Assembly (NCBI RefSeq): GCF_019312595.1 | Contig: NZ_JAHWDQ010000001.1 | Coordinates: 1,474,788 to 1,538,787 of the forward strand | Direction of reading: 5' to 3' | Length of the DNA stretch: 64,000 bases | DNA from: Zhongshania aquimaris | GTDB taxonomy: Bacteria > Pseudomonadota > Gammaproteobacteria > Pseudomonadales > Spongiibacteraceae | Part shown: piece after piece, positions 34,201 through 43,531 of the stretch | Position numbering within the stretch: position 1 is the stretch's first letter | How the letters are laid out: the number at the start of each line of letters is the position of its first letter | Notes under the pieces: generated by a model | Database searches by the model: none | The model's input: only the letters and a program-made list of their open reading frames with translations | Told to the model about the DNA's origin: nothing | Program-made: the position numbers and the translations under genes

Positions 34201-35571
34201 CTAGCTCGTCACACGCAAATACAAGCCAACAACCAAAACGGTCAACACGGCTGGCGGCGCAATATACCGCAACAATGCCTGCCAAAGCCAAAAAAATACC
34301 CCTTCAAACCAACCATCTCGAACACCGTAGACCCGCTTCGGCACCCGCCATCCGGCAAACAAAACAAAACACCAGGCGGTGAGCGGCAGCAAAACATTGG
34401 CGGCTAGAATATCCAACCATTCCATCAAACTACGCGAAAGCCAGCGCATGCCCGAACTTGCTTGCATAGACGATATCGACAAATCACCGACCAAAAACAC
34501 CAAGCTCCCGACCAAGAGCGCTGCGGACCAGCGCATTAGCCCCCAGCGCTCGACCAAGTAGGCGACCACCGGCTCCATCAGGGCCACAACCGTGGTTAAG
34601 GCCAAAATAAATAGCAGCACGTAAAATGCCGTGCCCGCAATATCGCCAAACACTAAATTTCCGAATGAAAACGGCAAGCTGATAAATAGCAGCGCCGGCC
34701 CAGAGCCAGATACAATATGCTGATCAAACACTAATGCCAAAATCGCCACGCCGGCAATAATCAATACTGCGGTGTCGAACACCGCCAAGGCAATTAGCTG
34801 CCTTGTTACCGAGCGGCCTGAGGGGAAATAGGCGCCATACGCCATTAAGGCGCCGGTACCAATACTCAGAGTATAAAAGGCATGCTGCAATGCTGAGAAA
34901 CCTCCTCGCCAGCTCAGATCCTGAACTCGCAATTCAAACATCCAGCTCAGCGCTGATTGAAAATCCCCCAGTGCATAGCCGTAATAAAGCAGCCCCAGCA
35001 AGACCAATAACATCACCGGCAATAAAACCCGCAACACCGCAGCCATACCGCGCACGACATTTAAGGCAGACAAGGCGATGGCTAAAACCAAAAAAATGCG
35101 CTGCCAAAATGACATCACATCCGGTGCAGCCAACAAATCCTGAAACTCACCGGCCACCAAATCCAAACTGGCCGCATCCATGACACCGGTCGCCATCTTA
35201 GCGACATAAGCGAGCAACCAACCAGACACAATTGAATAGTTAGCCGCCAGCAAAAGCGCTGCAATGCTGGCTATTTGGGTCACCAGAGACCAGTGCTTAC
35301 TCGCTTTGGCGTAGTGGGCCAACTGGTCAATCGCATGCACGGGATTACCGCGCGCACGGACAGCGATACGCACTTCGGCTACTGCGATCGGCAGCATAAT
35401 AAAGAACAGACACGCCACATAGGCGATGAGATAAGCGCCGCCACCGTTTTGGCCGAGTTCCTGCGGCGTCCTCCAGAAATTCCCAAGGCTGACCACCAAA
35501 CCCGTGGCAGCAGCAAGAAACGTCCAACGGCTAGACCAGATTCCCTGTATTTTTCGTTTCTTTAAGGCCAT
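34201..35571 (-). CDS. Sodium-dependent transporter (NSS/SNF family)
   Basis: 456 residues with about eleven hydrophobic segments. The first holds the Na+-site motif GLVVSLGNFWRTP, followed by NGGGAYLIAY, equivalent to the LeuT TM1 text GLGNIWRFP and NGGGAF. The substrate is probably an amino acid or related compound. The TM1 text is somewhat diverged (VSLGNFWRTP), so specificity cannot be guessed. Confidence 0.9.
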   Translation of the reverse strand: MALKKRKIQGIWSSRWTFLAAATGLVVSLGNFWRTPQELGQNGGGAYLIAYVACLFFIMLPIAVAEVRIAVRARGNPVHAIDQLAHYAKASKHWSLVTQIASIAALLLAANYSIVSGWLLAYVAKMATGVMDAASLDLVAGEFQDLLAAPDVMSFWQRIFLVLAIALSALNVVRGMAAVLRVLLPVMLLVLLGLLYYGYALGDFQSALSWMFELRVQDLSWRGGFSALQHAFYTLSIGTGALMAYGAYFPSGRSVTRQLIALAVFDTAVLIIAGVAILALVFDQHIVSGSGPALLFISLPFSFGNLVFGDIAGTAFYVLLFILALTTVVALMEPVVAYLVERWGLMRWSAALLVGSLVFLVGDLSISSMQASSGMRWLSRSLMEWLDILAANVLLPLTAWCFVLFAGWRVPKRVYGVRDGWFEGVFFWLWQALLRYIAPPAVLTVLVVGLYLRVTS

Positions 35572-35659
35572 ACACCGACAACATCAATTTCCGCAAAGCA
35601 GCCATCTTTTTACCTGACCCCAATAGGTTTTGCCAGCAACTCCCTCTATAATCGTCCGC

Positions 35660-36136
35660 ATGAGCAAAAACAAATCAAAAAACACCAGCGGCAACATCGC
35701 CCAAAACAAAAAGGCACGTCACGACTACAGCCTCACCGACAAATTTGAAGCGGGCATTGTGCTTCGCGGCTGGGAGGTCAAAAGTCTACGCCAAGGCAAA
35801 ATTCAAATTACAGATACCTATGTCATCCTTAAAGATGGCGAGGCATTTTTGCTTGGCTGTAATATTACCCCGCTATTGAGTGCTTCAACCCATTTTGTAA
35901 CGGACCCAACCCGCACCCGCAAACTATTGCTACACGGTAAAGAACTGAGCAAACTACAGGAAGCGGTTCAACAAAAAGGCTACACCTGTGTGTGTACAGC
36001 GCTGTACTGGAAAAAACATTTGATAAAGGCAGAAATCTGTCTAGCCAAAGGCAAGCAGGATCACGACAAGCGTGAAACTGAGAAGAACCGAGATTGGGAA
36101 CGACAAAAAATGCGCATTGTGCGCGACCATAACTAA
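35660..36136 (+). CDS. smpB: SsrA-binding protein SmpB
   Basis: 158 residues with the SmpB core [26 protein letters not shown], and the basic C-terminal tail [21 protein letters not shown] that enters the empty mRNA channel. It partners the tmRNA encoded 5 kb downstream at 41142 for ribosome rescue. The ATG at 35660 gives the family N-terminus; the longer frame adds ten unlikely residues. Divergent from the NSS transporter gene. Confidence 0.98.
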   Translation: MSKNKSKNTSGNIAQNKKARHDYSLTDKFEAGIVLRGWEVKSLRQGKIQITDTYVILKDGEAFLLGCNITPLLSASTHFVTDPTRTRKLLLHGKELSKLQEAVQQKGYTCVCTALYWKKHLIKAEICLAKGKQDHDKRETEKNRDWERQKMRIVRDHN

Positions 36137-36159
36137 TAAGAGCTACACGCCCTGCGACC

Positions 36160-36657
36160 ATGAAAACTCTCTATTTACTGCGCCACGCCAAATCCGACTG
36201 GGATGACGACAAACTCACTGACGCAGACCGCCCCATAACCAAACGCGGAAAAAGAGACTGCCAACTGGTTTCGGCAGAGCTTCAACGTCTTGAGCGCCGT
36301 TTCAGCCACGTATTTTGCAGCACGGCAAAGCGCGCACAAGAAACCCTAAAACGCTTTCAAATAGACTCGAATGTGTTTGATGACGCAGACATCATCCACG
36401 ACAATGCCATTTACACCTTTGAAGCCGCTAAATTGCTGGCCTGGCTAAAGGAACTCCCCCAGGCAATCGACAGTGCCGTGATCATCGGTCACAACCCCGC
36501 CCTTGCGGAGCTGGCAAATTATTTATACGACGGCAAGATTGGGCATTTCGGCACCTGCACATTTTTAGAACTAGAAATCAACATCGAATACTGGGATCAA
36601 CTTAGAGCCGACAGCGCTAAACTTTCAGATATTATTCGCCCCAAGCAATTTCGATAA
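36160..36657 (+). CDS. SixA-like histidine phosphatase
   Basis: 165 residues of the histidine phosphatase superfamily: catalytic RHAKSDWDD at residues 8-16, STAKRAQET for the second Arg, and the second catalytic His in IIGHNPALAEL. SixA removes phosphate from phosphohistidine proteins such as ArcB or PtsP in E. coli; the substrate here is not known. 24 bases after smpB and 34 before the methyltransferase gene, so probably co-transcribed. Confidence 0.88.
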   Translation: MKTLYLLRHAKSDWDDDKLTDADRPITKRGKRDCQLVSAELQRLERRFSHVFCSTAKRAQETLKRFQIDSNVFDDADIIHDNAIYTFEAAKLLAWLKELPQAIDSAVIIGHNPALAELANYLYDGKIGHFGTCTFLELEINIEYWDQLRADSAKLSDIIRPKQFR

Positions 36658-36690
36658 TACGCCGCCGGCGACCAAGGACCCGAACTAACA

Positions 36691-37314
36691 ATGACCGCCC
36701 ACCCCGCATTAAAAGATATCAGCATTGTTAATGACGTACTCATTTTAAAGAAAAACCACAAACTTATTCGTCGCATGCAGCGGTCACTGCCCGGCCCAGA
36801 AATACATGGCGACCAGGTGTGGGGCTCATCATTTCTAATCATGGACTACCTACTCGAAAACCCGCCCAAGAAAAAAGTCAAAATCACCGAGATCGGTTGC
36901 GGCTGGGGAATATTAGGCATTTCCTGTGCGCAGCACTTTAAAGCCAAAGTCACCGCGATTGATGCCGACGAGCACGTTTTTCCATATTTAGACGCCCACG
37001 CTTTGCTAAACGACGTAAAAATAAAAACCCGAACTGCTCGTTACGAACATTTAAAACCGGCAGACATGAAAGGCCACAGCCTCATGCTGGGTGGCGACAT
37101 CTGTTTTTGGGACGCGCTAGTCAAACCGCTATTTTCCGCAATTGAGGCGGCACGCGAGGCCGGTGTCGGCACAATTATTATCGCAGACCCAGGCAGATCG
37201 CCATTCCACAAATTAGCCAAACGCTGTCAAAAAGCATTTGGGGCGACGCTAATTTCACGCGAAATCAGCAGCCCCACCGAAATGAGCGGCGAGCTGCTGA
37301 TTATTAACCAGTAA
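36691..37314 (+). CDS. Class I SAM-dependent methyltransferase
   Basis: 207 residues. The SAM-binding glycine motif ITEIGCGWGILGISCA (about 68-83) is followed by acidic TAIDADEHVF and a later MLGGDICFWD segment. It resembles the lysine methyltransferase/ETFKMT-like group (family 16), but the substrate cannot be read. It ends four bases before the ppk1 stop in a tail-to-tail arrangement without a clear terminator. Confidence 0.85.
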   Translation: MTAHPALKDISIVNDVLILKKNHKLIRRMQRSLPGPEIHGDQVWGSSFLIMDYLLENPPKKKVKITEIGCGWGILGISCAQHFKAKVTAIDADEHVFPYLDAHALLNDVKIKTRTARYEHLKPADMKGHSLMLGGDICFWDALVKPLFSAIEAAREAGVGTIIIADPGRSPFHKLAKRCQKAFGATLISREISSPTEMSGELLIINQ

Positions 37315-37317
37315 GGC

Positions 37318-39447
37318 CTATTTCTTCGCCTTCGACTTAGCGGCTTTTATCTTAGCTTTTGAGCGGTATTCCTGCTTTGCCATTCGCGGCAACTTCCCTG
37401 TACTCAAAAATTTATGCGTCAATAACTGAGAGCGAATTTTCGCTGCACTCGCCTTGCGCGGCCGAAACGAGTTGCTTTGCGCCGCGTCAATAATTCGCGC
37501 CTTCACATTGTCGGCCCACTGCAAATCAATTATAGACTGCAGGGTTTGCTGCAGTGGCTTGCTGTAGATCGGGCAAGTCACCTCCACTCTAAAGTCGATA
37601 TTGCGCGTCATCAAATCCGCCGACGATATAAAATAACGCGGTTCACCGTTATTGCGGAAAATATACACACGGGGATGTTCCAAAAAGCCATCGACAATAC
37701 TAATCGCTTCAATATTGTCACTCAGCCCCTTAACACCTGGCACCAGCGAACACATACCACGCACAATCAGACGCACCGACACACCCGCAGTACTGGCTTC
37801 ATATAATTTATCGATTAATTCGCGATCGACCAAATTATTGCACTTCAGTGTAATCCCGCATTCACGGCCTTTTTTAGCATTGTGAATTTCTGTTTCAACC
37901 AAGCCCAGCAGACGCTCGCGACTATTTAACGGCGACACACCCAGATGCTGAAATTCATGACGCTTGTAGTTGTAGGCAATAAAGTCGAAGACCTTTGCCA
38001 CCTCATCGCCGATAGCTTGATCATAGGTCAGTAGACTAAAATCGGTATAAACCGTGGCGGTCTTCTCATTAAAATTACCCGTGCCGATATGAGAGTAAAA
38101 TCTTTGAACACTACCCTCTTGGCGCACAATCGAAATCAATTTGCTGTGCACCTTCAGTCCCGGCACACCCAAAATCACATTCACGCCACCGTCGGTAAGA
38201 CGCTGTGATAACGCGATATTAGCCTCTTCATCAAAGCGGGCCTGCAACTCAACCACCACAGTCACTTCTTTGTGGTTAGCGACCGCATTTAATAAGGCGT
38301 CCACCACATGAGAATTAGATGCCACCCGATACAAACTGGCCTTTATACTTTTTACTGCAGGGTCAATCGCCGCGGTCTTGAGCAAGTCGGTTAAATAATT
38401 AAAACTGTGATAGGGGTAATGGAGCAGAATATCCTGCTCGCGCAAACACGCCAGAATATTTGCGGCCTGATCAATCGCCGGCACCGGAATGACCGGCAGC
38501 GGCTTATTATCTAAATACGCGGGCCCCAGGTTCGGGAAGCGCATAAAGTCCTTTGAATTGTGGTAGCGACCGCCTGGAATCATAGAGTCTAACCGACCCA
38601 AGCCCAATCGCTTAACCAGATACTCCAGCAAGTCATTCGGCATCGCGCTGTCGTATACAAAACGAACCGGGTCGCCTTTCTTACGACGCTTTAAACTCTG
38701 GGTCATTTTCTCAACGAAGGTGTGAGTTACTTCCTCACCCAGCTCCAGATCCGCATCACGGGTTAACTTTATGGTGTAGGCCGCGGTCTCATCCATCGGG
38801 AAAATTCCGCGAAAAACCTCCGGCAGACACACTCGAATCATATTTTCCAAGGCGATGAGCACCTTGCCACGCTTACCTTTACGGCCGGGAATGCGGATAA
38901 ACCTATCTAATCGGGTGGTCGGAATTTCAAGCAAGGCGAAACGGGTTTGCTGCTCACTGCTCAGCTTAATCGCCAAGTAGATAGACGCATCATTTAGCTC
39001 GGGAATGGGATTGGCATCATCGAGAATGATAGGAACCAACTCTTGTTGAATGTGCGAATGAAAATAACTGCGCACAAACTTAGTTTGAGGTTCATCCAGC
39101 TGACGTTCATTGATCAAATAGATCTTGCGGCGCCGCAACTCTTTCAAATTTTCACGGTACATCACGTCGAAACGTTGCTGTAACTTCATCACCTTCTGGC
39201 GAATTTCTTCTAGCAAGACTTTGAACTCTTCTTGCCTAGATGGCGGCGAAAATGCGGCCAAGCGCCGAACATCGGCAACCCGCACCCGAAAAAATTCATC
39301 TAGATTATTTGAAAAAATCCCCAAATACCGAATGCGCTGAATTACTGGCACATCAGGATCAGCGGCCTCCTGCAAGACCCGCTCATTAAACGAAAGCCAA
39401 CTCAGCTCTTTAGCAACCCACGTCGTCACTTCGCTCTGCCCGCTCAT
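37318..39447 (-). CDS. ppk1: Polyphosphate kinase 1
   Basis: 709 residues: N-terminal helices (ELSWLSFNERVLQEA), head domain, and two phospholipase D-like C-terminal domains. The autophosphorylated His lies in PGLKVHSKLISI; a second PLD-like site is in the last third. The tail is basic (Lys/Ala-rich). It makes polyphosphate from ATP. The start at 39447 (MSGQSEV) is preferred over a GTG/ATG five codons earlier. Divergent from ppx. Confidence 0.97.
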   Translation of the reverse strand: MSGQSEVTTWVAKELSWLSFNERVLQEAADPDVPVIQRIRYLGIFSNNLDEFFRVRVADVRRLAAFSPPSRQEEFKVLLEEIRQKVMKLQQRFDVMYRENLKELRRRKIYLINERQLDEPQTKFVRSYFHSHIQQELVPIILDDANPIPELNDASIYLAIKLSSEQQTRFALLEIPTTRLDRFIRIPGRKGKRGKVLIALENMIRVCLPEVFRGIFPMDETAAYTIKLTRDADLELGEEVTHTFVEKMTQSLKRRKKGDPVRFVYDSAMPNDLLEYLVKRLGLGRLDSMIPGGRYHNSKDFMRFPNLGPAYLDNKPLPVIPVPAIDQAANILACLREQDILLHYPYHSFNYLTDLLKTAAIDPAVKSIKASLYRVASNSHVVDALLNAVANHKEVTVVVELQARFDEEANIALSQRLTDGGVNVILGVPGLKVHSKLISIVRQEGSVQRFYSHIGTGNFNEKTATVYTDFSLLTYDQAIGDEVAKVFDFIAYNYKRHEFQHLGVSPLNSRERLLGLVETEIHNAKKGRECGITLKCNNLVDRELIDKLYEASTAGVSVRLIVRGMCSLVPGVKGLSDNIEAISIVDGFLEHPRVYIFRNNGEPRYFISSADLMTRNIDFRVEVTCPIYSKPLQQTLQSIIDLQWADNVKARIIDAAQSNSFRPRKASAAKIRSQLLTHKFLSTGKLPRMAKQEYRSKAKIKAAKSKAKK

Positions 39448-39505
39448 TACCCGCCCTTTCACTTAAAAGTGTCATAAAAACAACACATCAGCTTAATAAA
39501 AAATC

Positions 39506-39523
39506 ATGTCACTAATATGACAC
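39506..39523 (-). promoter_or_regulatory. Possible Pho box between ppk1 and ppx
   Basis: On the minus strand GTGTCAT-ATTA-GTGACAT resembles two CTGTCAT half-sites with the standard four-base spacer (6/7 and 5/7 matches). A further GTGTCATA is at 39469-39476 on the plus strand. ppk is PhoB-controlled in several gammaproteobacteria, so regulation by phosphate is plausible. Confidence 0.4.
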
Positions 39524-39590
39524 ATATAAGCAGTCGATTTTGGCCTGCCCAGCCGATACACTAAACCTTCACCAAGGAAATATTATTACA

Positions 39591-41090
39591 ATGGCCCAAA
39601 ATAGCGATTCCTACGCTGCCCTCGACCTGGGCTCAAACAGCTTTCACCTACTCATTGCCAGTTTTCATGACGACAAACTCCGCGTCATAGATCGCCACAA
39701 AGACATGGTTAGACTTGCCGCTGGCCTGGATGACGACGGCCGCCTCAGCGACGCCGCACAAGAGCGCGCCCTAGAAAGCTTAACAAAAATGGCGGACCGC
39801 TTGCGCGGTGTGCCACGCCGGCAAATTCGCATTGTAGGTACCAACACCCTCCGCGCCGCCAGCAACGCCAACGAATTTATGGCAAAGGCCGAAGCCGTAC
39901 TCGGACTGCCCATCAATATTATCTCCGGCACTGAAGAAGCCCGTTTAGTTTACCTAGGCGTCGCCAACGACTTCGCACCAGAAAAACAACGCCGGCTTGT
40001 CCTCGATATTGGCGGAGGCTCTACCGAGCTCGTCATTGGCACCAACACGCCGCGCCAACTAGAAAGTCTGCCAATGGGCTGCGTTAGCTTCAGCATGCGC
40101 TACTTTAAAAACGGTGACATCAGCGAAAAAGCCTTCAAAAAAGCCGTCAACGCCGCACGCCAAATGATCGGTCCCTACGTAGAACCCTTTCGCGCCCAGT
40201 GGGATGAAGCCGTCGGCTCGTCGGGCACTATCCGCAGCATCGGCAAAATTCTCGCAGAACAACAATTCAGCGAAGCCGGCTACATCTCCGCTGACGGCCT
40301 AGAAAAGCTCAAAGACCAAGTACTAGCAACTGACAACAGCCGCAACCTAAATATCCCGGGCTTAAGCGACGATCGCAAAGACGTGTTTGTCGGCGGCTTC
40401 GCGGTGCTCTATGCACTGTTCCAAGAACTCGACATGCAAGGCCTACACGTTTCGGCCTACGCGATTCGGGAAGGCATCATCCACGACCTAGCCGGACGCC
40501 TTCACCATCGCGACAAACGCGAAGACACCATCAAACAATTCATCATTCAATACGGCATCGACGGCCCGCAGGGCAACCGCATTGCCGACTTGTGCTCACG
40601 CTTTCTGCCCGCGGTGGCAAAGCACATCAGCACAGCAGAATCAGAAGCAGAGGCCCTGTTACGCTGGGCCGCCCAGCTTCACGAGCTCGGCCTGGCCATC
40701 GCCCACGGTGGCTACCACAAACACGGTGCCTACATTCTTGGCAACGCCGATATGCCGGGATTTTCACGTCAAGAACAAGCGCGGCTGAGTTTTTTAGTCG
40801 CCAACCATCGCCGCAAACCCAAACAACTCAACACCGCAACCTACGGCGTCACTGCTGATTGGCCACTGGTCTGCGTACTCCGCCTCGCCTGTATTTTTTA
40901 TCGACGCCGACAACCCAAAAAGCTGCCTGAGGAAATCAATCTAAGCAGCAGTGGAGCAGACGATCTTTACCTAACCATCCCCGAAGATTGGCTCAACAGC
41001 AATCCGCTTATTGCCGCCGACCTAGAAGACGAAGCCGAGCTTCTCAATAAGTCGCTCAACATAAAACTACGTATAGAACGCAAAAACTAA
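39591..41090 (+). CDS. ppx: Exopolyphosphatase / Ppx-GppA phosphatase
   Basis: 499 residues: the ASKHA-fold N-terminal half with AALDLGSNSFHLLIA, RIVGTNTLRAASN and VLDIGGGSTEL, and an HD-like helical C-terminal half (LHELGLAIAHGGYHKHGAYI). It hydrolyses terminal phosphates of polyphosphate, and possibly pppGpp. The ATG at 39591 yields the family start; the longer reading adds 17 residues. It ends 51 bases before ssrA. Confidence 0.95.
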   Translation: MAQNSDSYAALDLGSNSFHLLIASFHDDKLRVIDRHKDMVRLAAGLDDDGRLSDAAQERALESLTKMADRLRGVPRRQIRIVGTNTLRAASNANEFMAKAEAVLGLPINIISGTEEARLVYLGVANDFAPEKQRRLVLDIGGGSTELVIGTNTPRQLESLPMGCVSFSMRYFKNGDISEKAFKKAVNAARQMIGPYVEPFRAQWDEAVGSSGTIRSIGKILAEQQFSEAGYISADGLEKLKDQVLATDNSRNLNIPGLSDDRKDVFVGGFAVLYALFQELDMQGLHVSAYAIREGIIHDLAGRLHHRDKREDTIKQFIIQYGIDGPQGNRIADLCSRFLPAVAKHISTAESEAEALLRWAAQLHELGLAIAHGGYHKHGAYILGNADMPGFSRQEQARLSFLVANHRRKPKQLNTATYGVTADWPLVCVLRLACIFYRRRQPKKLPEEINLSSSGADDLYLTIPEDWLNSNPLIAADLEDEAELLNKSLNIKLRIERKN

Positions 41091-41141
41091 GTCGGCAACT
41101 CACTGGCCGCAAGCAACGCAAAGCGTTACACTTAGCGATCT

Positions 41142-41504
41142 GGGGCCGATTTGGATTCGACGCCGGTTACAACGCTCTGAGGTGCATGCCGTGATGACAG
41201 CCAATCACGTAAATCCAAAGCTGTAAACCTAATAGTTGCCAACGACGACAACTACGCTCTAGCCGCTTAAACCCCGGTTAGCGGTCGCTACCAGATGCTT
41301 GTAAATGGGACGCGACTGTCATATAGAACAAGCTAGCGAGCAAAGCCTGTCTGAGGCGGAGCCGCGAAACACTTAATCAGAATCGCCAATAACGTCCTGA
41401 CCGTCGGGCTGTTTGCGGTTAAATCAATTGACGGAGACCAAGCATGTGAAGAGCCCTGAGTGGCGGACTGACGGACGCGGGTTCAATTCCCGCCGGCTCC
41501 ACCA
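41142..41504 (+). ncRNA. ssrA: tmRNA (10Sa RNA)
   Basis: One-piece tmRNA of 363 bases. The 5' GGGGCCG pairs with 3' CGGCTCC before the encoded ACCA, and GATTTGGATTCGACGCCGG is the conserved 5' segment. The tag frame at 41238-41270 encodes ANDDNYALAA and a TAA stop, with GCC as resume codon. TACACT at 41127 is a plausible -10. The gene is intact but its 3' end is repeated at 49648-49674 and 51854-52030, marking tandem integrations. No T-tract terminator follows it here. Confidence 0.97.
41478..41504 (+). repeat. Left attachment repeat (ssrA 3' end)
   Basis: A 27-bp segment at the ssrA 3' end (T arm through CCA, beginning CGGGTTCAATTCCCGCC) is repeated exactly at 49648-49674 and 52004-52030. 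It defines the boundaries of the two tandem elements. Confidence 0.9.
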
Positions 41505-41526
41505 AACAAAGGTCTAACCAAGACCT

Positions 41527-41546
41527 AGCAATACCCAGCAATACCC
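41527..41546. repeat. Tandem AGCAATACCC repeats next to the ssrA att site
   Basis: Two exact head-to-tail copies of AGCAATACCC, 23 bases inside the left end of island 1. Position and repetition suggest integrase arm-type binding sites (inference). A TACCCAGCAA 10-mer here recurs at 46182-46191 upstream of the excisionase gene. Confidence 0.45.
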
Positions 41547-41563
41547 TTCAGAAACAAAGACTT

Positions 41564-41587
41564 ACCGAGATTGGAAACGATCTCGGT
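41564..41587. promoter_or_regulatory. Perfect 8-bp inverted repeat before the Rep gene
   Basis: ACCGAGAT, an eight-base loop, ATCTCGGT. It abuts the first possible Rep start codon and lies 60 bases after ssrA. The following TTTGGTCT is too weak a T tract for a clear terminator. It may be an operator, a weak terminator for ssrA read-through, or an origin hairpin. Confidence 0.45.
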
Positions 41588-43165
41588 TTGGTCTCTGTGG
41601 GTGCTGATTGGTCTGGAAAACGACACCAATTTGACACAACGGCGCCACAAGGCCCCTACACCCTCACCCAATCTGCAGTCCTCGGCATTCGCTCTTTACA
41701 CGACGATATCGAGTATGAAGGCGCGCTTCGGCGCTTAACTCCTTCTTACGAGACAGCCTTTATCGCCGACTTTGATATATCCCTTTCAGACAAAGGGCTG
41801 AGGGACTTTGCGGCCGATCAAGCAAAGCTCGCTAGCCGCCAGATAGTCCTGCATCAGCAAAACCTTAAAGCAATGACCCGAAAGCTGGTCGAGCAAATAG
41901 CCGTATACGGCTTTTCCCCTCCAGATGACAAAGACCCGCTGGCCGCAGCCTTGAAAATGGCTGATAAAACTTGGTGGATTGGACGTCTGCGACAATTACA
42001 GGCGCAGTACCACGACACCATATCCCGCGACCTTGGCTTCGTAAGCAAAAAATGCGATAGCTATTCCGGCTACAACACAGTGCTACTGCACCGCGCCCAG
42101 CAGGAGCGAAGTAAAACCTATCTGCAGAATACTGAATTACGGAATTCTAAAGGCGACGTTATTTCCTTATCTGAAATAGCGCAGCACAACATTTCCAACC
42201 CAGAAATACGCAACGCTGAATTTATGGTGCGTATCAAAGGCTTCGAGCATGTGAGCCAGATATACGGCCACACGGCCCAATTCATTACCCTAACCACACC
42301 GTCACGGTTTCACTGCACTCTTTCGAGCGGGGCTAAAAACCCAAAATTCGACGGCAGCACCGTTGCCGATGGCCAAAAATGGCTCAAATCTCAATGGGCA
42401 TTAATTCGCGCAAAGCTACACCGCAAAGGTATCTCGCCCTACGGCTTCCGGATCGTCGAACCGCATCACGACGGCACCCCGCATTGGCACATGCTCTTAT
42501 TCACTGCACCCCAACACGTAAAGCCACTAAACCGTGTTATTCGGCAGTACGTGCTTTCCGAGAGCGAACGCGGATCAGAAAAGTATCGTGTAAAGATTGA
42601 GCTTATCGATTCGGCGAAGGGGTCAGCGGTTGGCTATATCGCCAAATACGTTTCTAAGAACCTAGACGGCAAACACATCGACACCGACTTAGACGGAAAA
42701 CCCGCCATCGAATCAGCCGAACGCATCACCTCGTGGGCTAGAACATGGAATATCCGTCAATTTCAGCAAATTGGAGGACCAAGTGTCACTGTCTGGCGCG
42801 AACTACGCAAACTCAAACCGGAAGTCGGACAGACGGCTGCGCTAGCGGATGCGCGCACCGCTGCCGACTCCGGTGATTGGGCTGCATTCGTCATCGCCAT
42901 GGGTGGCATAGATCGTCCTCGAAAAGAGCAATTATTGACCTCCTACCGAGAGTACAACGAACTCGTCGATACCAATACCGGCGAAATTACTTTCGATGAT
43001 CTTACCCGTCATGGAGCAAAGAAAGTGCCTCCGCTAAAGGGCTTAAGAATGGCCGATATTGTGATCGTCACGCGTACAGAGCGATGGACTCCAGTGCCCG
43101 TTGGGAGCTGCGCGCGGAATACGGCTCTGCAAGAGCCGTATGAGCACGGAGCAGTCAGGTGTTGA
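41588..43165 (+). CDS. Replication endonuclease, phage gpA-like (HUH family)
   Basis: Up to 525 residues. Three Rep motifs are in order: motif I FITLTTPSRFH, the metal-binding HUH motif in GTPHWHMLLF (His about 299 and 301) and the catalytic tyrosine motif GYIAKYVSKN (Tyr about 350 and 354, two Tyr as in gpA-type rolling-circle initiators). It should nick the origin and start rolling-circle replication of the element. No start codon has a good ribosome-binding site; TTG 41588 and GTG 41597 are the first options. It is the first gene after ssrA. Confidence 0.85.
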   Translation: MVSVGADWSGKRHQFDTTAPQGPYTLTQSAVLGIRSLHDDIEYEGALRRLTPSYETAFIADFDISLSDKGLRDFAADQAKLASRQIVLHQQNLKAMTRKLVEQIAVYGFSPPDDKDPLAAALKMADKTWWIGRLRQLQAQYHDTISRDLGFVSKKCDSYSGYNTVLLHRAQQERSKTYLQNTELRNSKGDVISLSEIAQHNISNPEIRNAEFMVRIKGFEHVSQIYGHTAQFITLTTPSRFHCTLSSGAKNPKFDGSTVADGQKWLKSQWALIRAKLHRKGISPYGFRIVEPHHDGTPHWHMLLFTAPQHVKPLNRVIRQYVLSESERGSEKYRVKIELIDSAKGSAVGYIAKYVSKNLDGKHIDTDLDGKPAIESAERITSWARTWNIRQFQQIGGPSVTVWRELRKLKPEVGQTAALADARTAADSGDWAAFVIAMGGIDRPRKEQLLTSYREYNELVDTNTGEITFDDLTRHGAKKVPPLKGLRMADIVIVTRTERWTPVPVGSCARNTALQEPYEHGAVRC

Positions 43166-43255
43166 TTTTGCCTTTCCTTGGACCTGTGTAAATAACTGTA
43201 CGGGACATATTTCTATACCCAGAAAACGACAAATTTAATCTAAAAGGACACCACT

Positions 43256-43531
43256 ATGAATGCAAACCGAGTGATTGACACTATCGGTAGCTGGGGCGGT
43301 TACACCCTAGAAGAAGCTGTTTCACTAATGAATCTACACGTCGTTAAAAAGGAACATCTCAAAAGGAACAAACCACCTGCCATTGAAAACCTAGGCTATA
43401 TCGCAGGCGTCGTATCACTCAACGATGAAATTGAAATAATCGTTAAATTCCATGACGAAATGTTGCAGCTCACCAAAGAGTCAGTAAGTGAGCAAATTCA
43501 TATTCTGCCCGATGACGACGATGATTTCTGA
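43256..43531 (+). CDS. Small hypothetical island protein A
   Basis: 91 residues, soluble, ending in a run of Asp (PDDDDDF); ribosome-binding site AAAAGGA eight bases upstream of the ATG. No family is recognised. It lies 90 bases after the Rep gene and its end overlaps the next small gene, suggesting a co-translated pair associated with replication or its control. Confidence 0.65.
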   Translation: MNANRVIDTIGSWGGYTLEEAVSLMNLHVVKKEHLKRNKPPAIENLGYIAGVVSLNDEIEIIVKFHDEMLQLTKESVSEQIHILPDDDDDF

